Positions 9,411 to 19,405 of a stretch of 64,000 nt of DNA are shown here, piece by piece. The translations under genes and the position numbers were made by a program. This DNA is from Pycnococcus provasolii (Eukaryota > Chlorophyta > Pseudoscourfieldiophyceae > Pseudoscourfieldiales > Pycnococcaceae): positions 62,001-126,000 of the forward strand of contig OW568875.1 in the NCBI GenBank assembly GCA_938743325.2. The letters run 5' to 3'. The notes below the pieces were generated by a model. The model had not been told where the DNA came from and ran no database searches. It saw only the letters and a program-made list of their open reading frames with translations. The number at the start of each line of letters is the position of its first letter. Positions within the stretch are counted from its first letter, which is position 1.

Positions 9411-11681
9411 TCACCTCAGAGGAAATGTGGGTGCAGACTTTCCATACATCTGCTCGTAAGCCACCCTTGGCAAGAGGCTCTGGAACGGGTCGTTTGACCT
9501 CTCTCGCAGCAAATAGTCCAGGCCGTGCTGGCAACGCCTCTTCACCTCCGCGTACGCCGCAGACGCGGTGTCAGCGTCTTCCGTCGCATGCGCAAACTCG
9601 CCCGTCTCCGACATGTCCACAGGAGAACCGAAGAAGAAGTACCAGCGCTCCAGCTTACCATTGGGAACAGCAACGGGCGAGAGGAAACTCTCACCCGCAA
9701 GCTGAGCTTCTGCGGCACCACCCATGCGAGGACCGCGAACGCTGTCAGCACGCCTACGCGCCTCTCCGCCTAAAAAGTCGGGAAGGTTGCGCACCTCCGA
9801 CGTATCGAGCACCAAGTCGAGACAGTCCTCCGCACCCACAGCGGCAAAAGGCACAATCAACGCCCCGTGTCTGTTCGCTGCACGCACGAATTCAGGCTTC
9901 TCCGGCCAGAGCAGCTTGTACTCCTCATTCTTCAGCTTGTAAGCCTCGCGCACGCCACCTGGAAATAGCAGGCACGGCTCGCCATTCGACAGAAGGGAAA
10001 CGAGCGACCGGCCACTGACTGGTACGGCGCCGAAACGACGCAAGAAGGAACCGCCACCAGCCTCCCCACCAGGACCGGCGTTGCCGCCGGCGGCACCGGC
10101 GCCTCCGACGACGAAAGGGTGCGCAAGCCCTCGCACCCAGCAGCCCGTATTCGCGTGCAGGCCGTCGATGAGCTGTCCCAGGTCACCCGCGAGGAGCTGG
10201 TGATTTCCCACAAAGAGAACAGGCTTGTTGCCACTGGACTTCTCGCTGTTTAGCGGGGGTACAGCACCAAGCCCACGCACGACACGGCCGTCAGCATGCT
10301 GCGACAGGAACACGGGCGAGTGCAAGCGTCGCTGCGGATCGAGAAATTGTTTCGCCGAAGCGAGATCTTCTTCGCGAGGTGGGAGCCAGTTGTCGAAACG
10401 CCTGAGAGGTTCGTTGCTGTTCTTGTGCGTTGGCTTGTTGCGTCGTCGTCGCCGGCGAGCAGGCAGTGATGGGTAGCACGAGTACTCCTGAACCACGCGT
10501 GAAAAGTCCACCGAGGGATCCTGCAGAATGGCATGGCTCACTCCACTGTACGTTCGTGTCACACAGTTGGGCAGAGCTTGTTTGAGCCGCGTCGCCTCCT
10601 CCGCGCTTGGCAGGAGGAGGTCGGAGTCGCCTGCGAGCACGAGCGTCTTGCACTGAATTCGCGCGAGAGCTGCGTCGTCGAGCGCCGCGCATCCGTCGCG
10701 AAGAATCTCCAGACGATGTGCGAGTGTCGCCTTGGGCAGGCACTCGATGAGCGTTCGCTGGAATCCAGTCAGCACCGTCAGAAGCGCATCGGCGACGGCG
10801 CCTGGGTCGGAGGTTAGCAAGGCGTTGAGGTCGACGTCGTCTGCGCTCGTCATCGCTTCGCCGTCGTTGACCGTTCTTGCGATGACGCGTCGCGTGCTTT
10901 TGACGGGATCGATGAGTACCGGCGCGAGGACGAGGGGCAGTGCCTCGTACAGCGGTTCGGGGAAGATGGGGAAGCTTGGCGCGACAGCGGCAATGGGAGC
11001 TCTGTCGAACGAGCTCGCGGGGTTGGCAAGGTAGAGCCTGTCGACGTTTCCGGCCGCTTCGCTAGCGGCTAGCAATGCGAGCAGGCCCCCCATGCTTTCT
11101 CCGAGCAGGCACACGCTTCGGTTTGGCTGTTCCCGCTTTGCGGTCGCGACTCGGCTGGCAATGATGTTTGCGAGGTTTAAGGCTGACGTGCGGTCAGACG
11201 CCGGTATGGTGAGGCACTCGAGCTGAAAAGCGGCTGATATGGATCTCCACTGTCTCATGGCTGCGAACCCGGACCCGTCTAAGCCGGGTATGTAGATGAG
11301 CAGAGGTCGGTCGTCGTCGTCGTCGTTTGTCGCAGGTGGTTTCGTGTCAATCGGACACCAGAATCGCGGCGGACCATCTTCAAGCCCCGCCGCGCTGAGA
11401 GACGCACGCGGGTCCGCCATGAGCTCTTCCATGGACAAGTCCGCGAGATTTTCACGATGTTCTGCGTGCGAATGCGAACCTGAATCGAGCGGTGCTTGAA
11501 TTTGATCTGAAGTTGACGAGGAAACCTCCTCCTCAGAAGCAGAAGAAGCAGAAGAAGAAGGAGATGCCACCCTCGCAATAGGAGACTTATAATGACGCCG
11601 CGTAGGACCAGTAGGACGAAGAGCACGAAGAGGATGAGAAGGACCATGACGAGCAGCGATGTAAATGGACGACATCGACAT
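9411..11681 (-). CDS. Phytyl-ester-synthase-like plastid acyltransferase (alpha/beta hydrolase + LPLAT)
   Basis: Predicted 756-residue protein. The leader (MSMSSIYIAARHGPSHPLRA, then RRHYKSPIARVASPSSS) looks like a plastid transit peptide. The alpha/beta-hydrolase half spans about residues 100-400: an oxyanion segment (LLIYIPGLDGSGF) and the nucleophile elbow LLGESMGGLLALLAASEAAG near residue 195. A linker rich in Arg/Lys follows, then an LPLAT-like half from about 480: VGNHQLLAGDLGQLIDGLH and LFPGGVREAYKLKNEEYKLL near 575. The last motif is characteristic of plant PES1/PES2 proteins, which esterify phytol and diacylglycerol with acyl groups on plastoglobules during chlorophyll turnover and stress. 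Architecture and length match the plant family well; substrate preference is unknown. ATG 11681 is the first start. The gene is single-exon. Confidence 0.88.
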   Translation of the reverse strand: MSMSSIYIAARHGPSHPLRALRPTGPTRRHYKSPIARVASPSSSASSASEEEVSSSTSDQIQAPLDSGSHSHAEHRENLADLSMEELMADPRASLSAAGLEDGPPRFWCPIDTKPPATNDDDDDRPLLIYIPGLDGSGFAAMRQWRSISAAFQLECLTIPASDRTSALNLANIIASRVATAKREQPNRSVCLLGESMGGLLALLAASEAAGNVDRLYLANPASSFDRAPIAAVAPSFPIFPEPLYEALPLVLAPVLIDPVKSTRRVIARTVNDGEAMTSADDVDLNALLTSDPGAVADALLTVLTGFQRTLIECLPKATLAHRLEILRDGCAALDDAALARIQCKTLVLAGDSDLLLPSAEEATRLKQALPNCVTRTYSGVSHAILQDPSVDFSRVVQEYSCYPSLPARRRRRRNKPTHKNSNEPLRRFDNWLPPREEDLASAKQFLDPQRRLHSPVFLSQHADGRVVRGLGAVPPLNSEKSSGNKPVLFVGNHQLLAGDLGQLIDGLHANTGCWVRGLAHPFVVGGAGAAGGNAGPGGEAGGGSFLRRFGAVPVSGRSLVSLLSNGEPCLLFPGGVREAYKLKNEEYKLLWPEKPEFVRAANRHGALIVPFAAVGAEDCLDLVLDTSEVRNLPDFLGGEARRRADSVRGPRMGGAAEAQLAGESFLSPVAVPNGKLERWYFFFGSPVDMSETGEFAHATEDADTASAAYAEVKRRCQHGLDYLLRERSNDPFQSLLPRVAYEQMYGKSAPTFPLR

Positions 11682-12322
11682 GTTTTAAAACAGGGAGGCG
11701 AGAACGAGAATGAAAGGCTGAATGAAGGAAGGTTCTGATCGGAGTGGAGTTTGTGGCTGCTGAGACCCGGTCCCTTGGGCCCCCTGGACTTTTCCTTCCC
11801 ACAACAAAACTACAAAAGGCTTGCTGTTGAATCCGTTCCTGGCAAACCCCTACTGAAAGAGAAAGAAAATCCAACGAACCCCTAACTTACTTTTCATAGA
11901 CTTTTCCTTGGGGGATCCCCCGTAGAACCATAACCCTGTTCTTTTTTTCAGTAGTTCCTCTTTCTTTTTTGGGTTTTTTTTTATCCTGTTTGAGCGGTGG
12001 GTTTTTGAGCCTGTGCGTTTTCTCACCAAGGCGTATCTATCGTTCCACCGTCGAATCATTCCTGGGAGCATTTTATGTTTGTATGAAAGTCTTGAATAGT
12101 TTATTAGACATCCATCTCAGAATTGGTTTGTATCAAAATATAACAAGCATACGGTTGTATTCTTTGCTCTCTTCAACAGCGTCAACGCCACTCTCTCCTA
12201 TGATTACTCCGAACTTACACGGGCTTGGCGGGGGGGCGCGTCGTCATTCGCGGCTCTCAGCATCCTCGGCGTCATCGCAGCACTCTTCCGTTCTAGGTAG
12301 GGCGATCAAGTCTACCGCGATT
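11682..12322. other. Divergent promoter interval
   Basis: About 640 bases between two divergently transcribed genes. T-runs and a C/A-rich block are visible. I find no gene, RNA or element I can support. It should contain both promoters. Confidence 0.35.
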
Positions 12323-13384
12323 ATGCGAACACTTTTCTGCGGAATCGCTTCCACAGTCTCCGCATCAAGACTATCCGCAAACTTCGCACACGCTAAGGCG
12401 ATTCGAGGACCGTACGTCAGTTTCCTACTAGGACAATAATGGCATAAACTTCGTACCAACGCTGACTTCTCTTTCCTGAAAACAACACACACACACAAAA
12501 AAAATAAAAATAATAATAATAATAACACTGGTTTGGCCAGGCTGACGAGTCGTCGCTCAAACTCCACCACCACCGCAGCCGCCGCTTCCGTACTGCCGTT
12601 CGACGTCGTCAGTGGAACCGCGGTCATACCGCACCCCGCCAAAGCAGATAAGGGCGGCGAAGACGCGTGCTTCGCGGGCGTACGCGACGACGGCGCAACC
12701 ATCGTCGGGGTCGCGGACGGAGTTGGCGGGTGGGCTGAGCTTGGCGTCGACCCTGCGCGGTTCTCAAGACTTCTCATGTTCAATGCAGAGGAGGTGATGA
12801 GAACACGCAAAACGCTTCTGCCCATCGACCTTGTCGAAAGCCTGCGCGACGCTTGGGTGAAAGCACGCGCGGAGAGGGGAAGCAGCACGGCGTGCGTCTG
12901 CGCCATCGGCGACGAGGTGACAGAGGCATTCCCACCCGCAAGGGCGCTGACGTGTGCCAACTTAGGGGATAGCGGATTTGTTCTCATACGCGACGGCGAG
13001 GTGGTGGCGCTGAGCGAGTCGCAGCAGCACAACTTTAACTTCCCGTATCAGCTGGGTAGCGACCCGGGCAGTGACACGCCCGATCAGGCGGACCAGTACA
13101 TGATTAACATGCGCGCAGGAGACGTACTCGTCGTTGGCACCGACGGCCTGTTCGACAACGTGTACAACGAGGAGATTGTCTCACTCGTGAAGGAGGCGAG
13201 CCAGGTTGGTTCCGTAAGCCCTGACAAGCTCGCCGAGGCGATCGCGTCGTTCGCCTCCTTCAAGGCTGATCAGCCTAGCTCGCGCACGCCGTTCGCGGAT
13301 GCCGCGCGCGCCGCAGGCCTGCGCTTCGAGGGCGGCAAGATGGACGACATCACCGTCGTCGTGAGCACGGCGTTGGCGAAATAA
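12323..13384 (+). CDS. Organelle-targeted PP2C phosphatase of the PTC7 type, two exons
   Basis: Exon 1 is 12323-12411 and exon 2 is 12541-13384, joined through a 129-base intron (donor gtacgt, acceptor ggccag, preceded by a taataat tract). Together they encode 310 residues. Exon 1 supplies MRTLFCGIASTVSASRLSAN, a typical mitochondrial or plastid leader; without it the frame has no ATG start. The catalytic domain shows GGEDACFAG, VADGVGGWAELG, ANLGDSGFVLIRDG and VVGTDGLFDNV, the metal-binding Asp motifs of PPM phosphatases. The VADGVGGW form is that of PTC7/azr1-like enzymes, which dephosphorylate organellar proteins (in yeast, Coq7 in ubiquinone synthesis). The target here is unknown. The intron call is inferred, but frame and leader agree. 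Confidence 0.85.
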
Positions 13385-13465
13385 GTAAGAACTTAAGACT
13401 TTCAAACAAACCCCGAATTTTAATTCCCCCCTTCGTCCCCCCCCCCTTCATGCTTTGTCACAACA

Positions 13466-15130
13466 ATGGAGTCGTTGGCCCGCCGCGCCCCTCCTCCGCC
13501 CGACCGATCTTCCCTGGTCCTGCACGTCGACGTCGACGCCTTCTTCGCGCAGTGCGAGGAGCTGCGCAACCCAGCGCTCGCCGACGTGCCCGTGTGCGTC
13601 ACGCAGAAGCACATCGTCGTGACGTCCAACTACCACGCGCGAGCCTTGGGAGTCACGAAGCTGCACAACTTGCAAGACGCCAGAAGACTTCTCGCGGGAA
13701 GGAGCGACGCCGTGTTTGTGTCTGGAGAGGACACGACACCGTATCGGGCAGTCACAAAGCGCCTCCGAAGCCTGCTGGCAAAGTACGGCCCTACTGAGCC
13801 GCTCGGGTACGACGAGTGTTGGATCGACGTGACGCGCAGACTCAAGGCGTCGTCTTCGTCATCTGACGAAGGGGAACACGCAACCAAGCGAGCACGCAAG
13901 GAGGAACCTTGTTGGGCAGAGGGTACGCACGTCTACACGGGTGACACGTTCGAGCACCGTGTGGAAGGACATTCACAACACGAGCAGCCGCCGCCGCCGC
14001 CGCCGAGGCCACCGGAGACGGACGAAGACATACTGATTGCCAGGGCTACGCACCTGGCAAGCGAGGTGCGCGCCGAGGTGAAGCGCGTGCTAGGACTTCG
14101 ATGCTGCTGCGGCATTGCTCACAACAAGACAATCAGCAAAATTGCCGCCTCGCTGCATAAGCCTGGCCAGCAGACGGCGGTATGTGCGAGCGGCGCCTCC
14201 GCTTGCATACAACGTCTGGGCGTGATGCGTCGTGTGTGCGGGGTGGGCGCGTCCACGGAGGGTGGGCTTGTGCGTCACCTTGGCGACTCCTCGGTAACAA
14301 CCGTTCGAGCCGCGGAACCGTCGAAACTCGCTCGTGCGGTGGGTGACAATGCCAGACTAGCTCAACGCCTCTGGCTGTTGAGCTATGGCGTGGACAAGTC
14401 CACCGTTGACTCGAAGGCGATTGAAGCTGGCCCAAAGACGATATCTGTGGAAGATTCGTTTAAACCCACCGAGCTGTCGCAGTGCGAACGAGTGCTCCGC
14501 GTGATTGCTCCCGACCTTCTCCTGCGCCTTGCGGAGCATCTCGAGGAGCGAGGAACATGGCCAACCTTATTCACCGTGCGATGGCGAAGTGAGAGACTGC
14601 CAGATCGGAAAGGAGTTGTTGCATCGGCGTCGGCGTCGGCGCCGCCGTCGAGATGGACACGTGGCAACGTGAACTTGCCATGGCCGCGTGAGGCTGACGC
14701 GCGTGCGATAGCGTCTCGTTCTACGGATGCCGCGACGGTGCTCGTGAATCGCGCGATGCGTGCCCTTCGCGAGGCGGCGGCAACGACAACGACAGACGGT
14801 GGTACTGGGAGGTTGACGGCATTGAACTTGGGTGCATCCAACTTTCAGGCAACGAATGCTGCTCCTACAGCCTCGTTCGCCACCATGGGACAGTCGACGA
14901 CGGCAGCAGAGGCGTACGCGCACCGCGAAGGTCGTCGTGGCTTTGGAGGGCATGTTGCGCATGTGATGAGCAAGACGCAAGAGCGCGCGGCTATCGAGAG
15001 CAGCAGTCATCCTTCTCCTCCTGCTAAGGAAAGGACAAAGCAGCAGCAGGAGCTCGACGCGAACTTGGCTGCAGATGGCTGGGGTGATTCCGACGACGAC
15101 AACGAACGTCTTGGAGACTGCCTGTTGTGA
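13466..15130 (+). CDS. POLI: DNA polymerase iota, Y-family translesion polymerase
   Basis: Predicted 554-residue protein. The palm motif LHVDVDAFFAQCEELRNPAL lies near residue 20, and the second catalytic motif GYDECWIDVT near 113. Between them, VTQKHIVVTSNYHARALGVT and VSGEDTTPYR follow the animal Pol iota sequence far more closely than Pol eta or kappa. The thumb and helix-hairpin-helix region (NKTISKIAASLHKPGQQTAV) and a little-finger domain (SVEDSF to about residue 480) follow. A Ser/Glu/Lys insertion and six prolines between about residues 130 and 185 are lineage-specific. No ubiquitin-binding motif is obvious in the C-terminal tail. Pol iota inserts opposite damaged bases during lesion bypass. 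ATG 13466 lies only 81 bases after the PP2C stop, in the same direction. Confidence 0.88.
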   Translation: MESLARRAPPPPDRSSLVLHVDVDAFFAQCEELRNPALADVPVCVTQKHIVVTSNYHARALGVTKLHNLQDARRLLAGRSDAVFVSGEDTTPYRAVTKRLRSLLAKYGPTEPLGYDECWIDVTRRLKASSSSSDEGEHATKRARKEEPCWAEGTHVYTGDTFEHRVEGHSQHEQPPPPPPRPPETDEDILIARATHLASEVRAEVKRVLGLRCCCGIAHNKTISKIAASLHKPGQQTAVCASGASACIQRLGVMRRVCGVGASTEGGLVRHLGDSSVTTVRAAEPSKLARAVGDNARLAQRLWLLSYGVDKSTVDSKAIEAGPKTISVEDSFKPTELSQCERVLRVIAPDLLLRLAEHLEERGTWPTLFTVRWRSERLPDRKGVVASASASAPPSRWTRGNVNLPWPREADARAIASRSTDAATVLVNRAMRALREAAATTTTDGGTGRLTALNLGASNFQATNAAPTASFATMGQSTTAAEAYAHREGRRGFGGHVAHVMSKTQERAAIESSSHPSPPAKERTKQQQELDANLAADGWGDSDDDNERLGDCLL

Positions 15131-15276
15131 TGTGATGTGATGGGCGATTGTAAAGCATAGTTTGTACAGTATTTGCTATTTGATTCTTTACTCTTGTTAT
15201 ACCGTAATGAAACACCACCGACCACCGAACGAGCGACTACGTACTGTACGATACGAAACGTGTGTTTTGTTTTATT

Positions 15277-15714
15277 TTAGTCGCACGAAGGTCGTGGCCA
15301 GCACGGCGGAGGTTGAGGCACATCCCCATCTTCTTTTGTGGTTCCAGGCAAGGCGATTGAGACGGATTCTCCTTGTTCGAGTTTCTGCTGATATTCTTTG
15401 GCTCGCGCGTTTTGTGCGTCAATTTCCTGTTTCTGTTTATCGGACGCGCGTGACCTCGCCTCCTCGTTGACGTCGTATCCCGGTATTCCGTTCCCGAACG
15501 CGAGTGCGGGCTTTGCAGGTGTTGTCGCCACGACGATGACCCCAAACAGTGATGGACCAAGCAAGCGCCGGCGTCGCTGAAAAGATGAAGGTGAAGAAGA
15601 TGAAGATGAAGGTGAAGATGAAGGTGAGGATGAGGAGGCACCTTGAAAACGAACGAACTTGTGTTGACCTTTAGACGAGTGAGAATGTGGTGTGACCTTG
15701 AAAGACATCATCAT
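15277..15714 (-). CDS. Putative thylakoid-lumen protein, unknown function
   Basis: Predicted 145-residue protein. The N terminus (MMMSFKVTPHSHSSKGQHKF, then a Ser run) fits a stromal transit peptide. It is followed by FQRRRRLLGPSLFGVIVVA and a hydrophobic segment ending PAKPALA, a lumen-targeting signal with a twin-arginine-like start and an AxA cleavage site. The mature protein (from FGNGIPGYDVNEEARSRA) is only about 75 residues, is charged and helical, and ends in PPPCWPRPSCD. It could be a small photosystem-associated lumen subunit, but I do not recognise a named family. The frame is open upstream to 15897; the start is placed at the triple Met because only from there does the leader make sense. 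Confidence 0.6.
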   Translation of the reverse strand: MMMSFKVTPHSHSSKGQHKFVRFQGASSSSPSSSPSSSSSSPSSFQRRRRLLGPSLFGVIVVATTPAKPALAFGNGIPGYDVNEEARSRASDKQKQEIDAQNARAKEYQQKLEQGESVSIALPGTTKEDGDVPQPPPCWPRPSCD

Positions 15715-15992
15715 CGCTGGATCGATGGAGGAGAAAGATATGATGAGGGGAGGGGGAGGACCCCACCCACAAATAATGCAAAATTGAAATGCCCACCACA
15801 AACCTATCCCTAGATAGTCTAATGAAAATCCACAATCAATGGACAACGAGGGATCCCCAACTCCACTCCGACTCCCCTTATGGAACATGCAGTGCACTCT
15901 CCTCTTACATATTATCGTAGTCCTTACAGTAGGGGAAAGTTTAGTTTAGGGGTTGACACTTCCACTTGGGGTAATTAGAATTCTGTACCTAT
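15715..15992. other. Upstream region of the lumen-protein gene
   Basis: Spacer with no supported gene, probably the promoter. It ends in a run of short ccccgaatt units that lead into the inverted repeat that follows. Confidence 0.35.
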
Positions 15993-16268
15993 CCCCGAAT
16001 TCCCCGAATTCCATTAGAAGGAGCTCCTGGGTATAAGAAATGACATTTCGTGGGTATAGCGATTCTGGACAAATTTGGTCGGGAGGGTTAGGTTAGGTTA
16101 GGGTTAGGGTTAGGGTTAGGGTTAGGTTTATAACAGTAAAATGGTCGAGGCCAAGTTAAACCCTAATCTGAAAGTTGTCTCGACCAAATGTCTCGATCAA
16201 AAGTTCGCTATACCCACGAAATGTCATTTCTTATACCCAGGAGCTCCTTCTAGTCCGAATTCCCCGGG
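15993..16268. repeat. Inverted repeat enclosing TTAGGG telomere-like repeats
   Basis: The arms near 16014-16063 and 16205-16254 are reverse complements over about 47 bases (core gtataagaaatgacatttcg), and weaker similarity extends into the flanking ccccgaattcc runs. The loop holds an array of about six TTAGGG units (16085-16131). This is an imperfect palindrome around an interstitial telomere tract. Confidence 0.8.
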
Positions 16269-16318
16269 ATTCCCCGAATTCCCCGATTCCCCGAACATTC
16301 CCGAAAGAACGAAAAATA

Positions 16319-17142
16319 TTATGTACAGCAACTAAAGGATTCTGTGTAGCAACTTAGCATTTTTCTGGTTGCTGTACAGAATCCTCCTGAGATTAGGTCG
16401 GCAACGAGGTTGGGGGTTAGGCCGAGAATCCTCCTCACTTCCTCAGTGGGTCCCGTTCCCAAAGTCGAGTCACGGACCAAAGGTTAGGGCAACCGTCCCA
16501 AGCTTAGGGTTAGGTTTATAGACAGCCAATCCCGACCAGAGTGTACCGACCCCTCACTATTCACCGACCAGACAGAGTGGGGATGTTAGTGTGGGGGCAT
16601 GTCGTGCCATGTTGTCGTCGCACGGCGCAGATAGTGGCGCAGTCCGTAGCGCTGGGCGGGTAAGCAGATGTCTAGCTTAAAGGTGAGGTGTGGGGGGACC
16701 TCGTGTAAAAGAATGTAACAACATCAACTTCAACACCAAACGACATGGAGGTGGAGGTGGAGGGGAGGGGAAGGGAGAGTGGGTGGGCCATGATGTTGTT
16801 TAGTTTTGACGATGTTGTTACATTCTTTTACATGAGGCATACCCACAGCCCACCAGTCACGCCGCCCACCAGCCCAGCGCTACGGACTGCGCCACTACGC
16901 GCGCCACCATCACCGGCGATAACGCCATGGCGCCGCAGTGCAGTCCTGGGTCTTCCTCCCCGGCGGGCAGGCGGGGGGAGGGGAACTCAAAATCGTTCCT
17001 GGACCTAACCTCAGGACCCACTGAGGAGGATTCTCGGCCTAACCCCCAACCTCGTTGCCGACCTAATCTCAGGAGGATTCTGTACAGCAACCAGAAAAAT
17101 GCTAAGTTGCTACACAGAATCCTTTAGTTGCTGTACATAATT
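16319..17142. mobile_element. Fold-back (long inverted repeat) element
   Basis: The outer arms 16319-16452 and 17012-17142 are near-perfect inverted copies, beginning attatgtacagcaac and ending gttgctgtacataat. Further inward lie two more inverted pairs: one around 16625-16662 against 16867-16905 (gtccgtagcgctgggcgg and its complement), the other around 16698-16725 against 16800-16838 (agaatgtaacaacatc and its complement). The whole 0.8 kb therefore folds on a centre near 16760. No transposase is inside, so it is non-autonomous. Flanking target duplications are not clear. Its family is unknown. Confidence 0.7.
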
Positions 17143-17589
17143 CGCGGGGCCGAAAGAATTCCCCGAACGAACGTGGTTTGGTTGGGGGATCATCCCGCCC
17201 TCGACGACCTCGCCCTTATATTAATCTCAGTCCGCCATTTCCTGTTATGTACATAAATGGGTTCGAGGCGTGATGCTGCTTGATGATGTAGGCTACCCTC
17301 GAAGTTTTCATGCATACTTGCGTGGACCATGTGTTGCTCTGTAGATGAAGAAGCTTCTCCTTCTTCTCTCTGCTCTTCTTCTTCTTCTAACGTACCGTAC
17401 GAGAGGTCATAGGTATGTAGCTTGTGGAGGCTCCACCACACCACACAAACACTCTCTCTCGTCACTAGAGTGTTCTCTCTGGTCTTCGTTGGGAAGAGCT
17501 TCTTCTCATTCTCATTCTCATTCTCACCATTGATTGTATTCAGTGACTTATTACTGCCACAAGCAAGCAAGCAAGCAAGTAAGTAAGTC
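17143..17589. other. Upstream region of the FKBP gene
   Basis: No gene is seen. Simple repeats occur close to the start codon: four attctc units near 17505-17525 and gcaa/gtaa tetranucleotides at about 17561-17588, immediately before the ATG. Confidence 0.4.
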
Positions 17590-19071
17590 ATGTCAGCTGT
17601 CATTCAGAAAACACTCGCGCTCGTATCTGTCGCCGTCGTAGGCGCGATCACGACGACGAACCAGCACGCCTCGAGCACGGTGCCAGTCGGGGTGATGGCA
17701 CACCCGACTACGACGCAATCGTGGAGGAACAACCTCAACAACAACAACTTCAACAAGAAGCTCAACCATCGACGCATGATTTTGCAGGATGGCGAAGAAG
17801 AAAAACAAGAGCAAAACAACGAAGAAATAACACAAGACAATGTCAGCGACAACAGTGACGAGTCCACACCTCCTCAGTACTTCCAGAAAGAGGTACTCGT
17901 ACCTGCTGGAGAATCTGACACGTCCTCACCTCCACTGCAGTTTGGAGACGAGGTGACCGTGCACTACGTCGGAACGCTCGCTTCGGATGGCACGCAGTTC
18001 GACTCGTCAAGGGAACGCGACACGCCCTTCACCTTCAAACTTGGACTTGGAGAGGTGATACCCTGCTGGGATGAAGGTGTGGCAAGTATGCTCGTCGGGG
18101 AGAAGGCTGTGCTCACGTGCGCACCTGAGTACGCGTATGGAGAGGCTGGATCGCCGCCAACCATTCCTCCCAACGCGGAACTGAAGTTTGAAGTCGAGCT
18201 TCTCAGCGCAAGCAAAGGCGACGCGGAGAATGCTTTTGGCGACTTCCCATTCCCGCCTTGGGTCGAGGACGGCGACAAGGAGGCATTTCTCGCCGACTTC
18301 TTCAGCTACTACAACGACAACCCCGAAGAACAGCCCGCGGCGTGGATGAACATGGACGGATACGAGCCGCAGGAAATTCCAGAGGGTGGCGTTGCGCACG
18401 AAAATGAGGGGGAGAGCAAGGGCTTGGAGGTGGTCGATTACGTGATGGGTGATTTCGACGGCGGATTCTACATCGAAGGTGCTACCGTGTCTCTTCGCAT
18501 TCTCAACGCGACGAATGCCGTCGACGGCACTGTGCTCGCGAAGGACGTGTCAGTGAATTACAAAGTCGATGATGCTGGCGTGAAGGAGGTGGGCATGTGG
18601 CCTGCGCTCGATGCTGGTCTCGGTGGTATGTACCCCATCGCTTCTGGCGGCATGCGCTTTGTGAGCGTGCCCTTGCACCTTGCTGGCATGATTGACCTGA
18701 AGAGCACGACCGACGTCGATGGCATGCCTGCGAAGGTTCCAGCTGGCATGAGCGGCCTCTTCAAGGTGCCAGAGGGTGAGGTTGGGTCTGTGGATTTTGT
18801 TGTGCAGGTGGAAAGCGTTATCATGCCTGAGGGAATGGAGATGGAGAGCGACGATACTGCCGCTGCCGCTGCTGCTGACGACGACGACGACAGTGAAGAA
18901 GAAGAGGAAGAATCTGAAGAAGAAGAGACTGAAGAGCAGGAGGAGCAGGAGGAGCAGGAGGAGGAGGAGGAGAAGGAGGAGAAGGAGGAGGAGGAGGAGA
19001 AGGAGGAACAGGAGCAGGACGACGACGAGGATCAGGAATCATTCGTTGACGACAACAAGCGCATCAAGTAG
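17590..19071 (+). CDS. Secretory-pathway FKBP-type peptidyl-prolyl isomerase with acidic tail
   Basis: Predicted 493-residue protein. A hydrophobic N terminus ([20 protein letters not shown]) suggests a signal peptide. An FKBP domain covers about residues 115-207: [20 protein letters not shown], the [20 protein letters not shown] segment, [20 protein letters not shown] and the closing FEVELL strand. The central Trp and the Tyr/Phe/Asp ligand-pocket residues are present, so isomerase activity is plausible. Residues 290-415 (from [20 protein letters not shown] to [11 protein letters not shown]) may be a second, degenerate beta domain. The last 75 residues are an almost pure Glu/Asp/Gln/Lys tract. 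Such tails occur in calcium-binding ER chaperones, but no KDEL-type signal is present. ATG 17590 is the first start. Confidence 0.82.
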   Translation: MSAVIQKTLALVSVAVVGAITTTNQHASSTVPVGVMAHPTTTQSWRNNLNNNNFNKKLNHRRMILQDGEEEKQEQNNEEITQDNVSDNSDESTPPQYFQKEVLVPAGESDTSSPPLQFGDEVTVHYVGTLASDGTQFDSSRERDTPFTFKLGLGEVIPCWDEGVASMLVGEKAVLTCAPEYAYGEAGSPPTIPPNAELKFEVELLSASKGDAENAFGDFPFPPWVEDGDKEAFLADFFSYYNDNPEEQPAAWMNMDGYEPQEIPEGGVAHENEGESKGLEVVDYVMGDFDGGFYIEGATVSLRILNATNAVDGTVLAKDVSVNYKVDDAGVKEVGMWPALDAGLGGMYPIASGGMRFVSVPLHLAGMIDLKSTTDVDGMPAKVPAGMSGLFKVPEGEVGSVDFVVQVESVIMPEGMEMESDDTAAAAAADDDDDSEEEEEESEEEETEEQEEQEEQEEEEEKEEKEEEEEKEEQEQDDDEDQESFVDDNKRIK

Positions 19072-19405
19072 AGTAGAGAAGACTTCGTGCGAGCTGTTTG
19101 CGGTGTGGGTGGTGGAGAATACATACTAGACACAAGAAATACACAACCACTTTTTCTTTTGTGCGTTTTGAGCTTTGTAACGAGTCAAACTTTTTCAACC
19201 AAGGTTTTTTTGTTCTTACAAAATCTTCTATCATTTTTTTTTAAAGATTGTTCCAGTTTTTCATATCATCAAATTTGTTCATACGAGAGTCAGTCTAAAA
19301 GTGGTTCGTTCTCTCCTTCTTCACTTGTTCATTGTTTTAACTCGGCCAACGCGCCTGGTATCATTTCGTATCATTTATTTGTTGCGGTGTGCGGTAGTTG
19401 TCGTC
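19072..19405. other. Convergent intergenic spacer
   Basis: T-rich interval holding the 3' UTR of the FKBP gene and the end of the glycine-rich gene on the other strand. No gene is seen. Confidence 0.35.

Noticed and set aside
15993-17142. Repeat cluster considered as a CRISPR array or origin
   Set aside because: The repeats are inverted pairs and telomere hexamers, not regularly spaced direct repeats with spacers, and the genome is eukaryotic.
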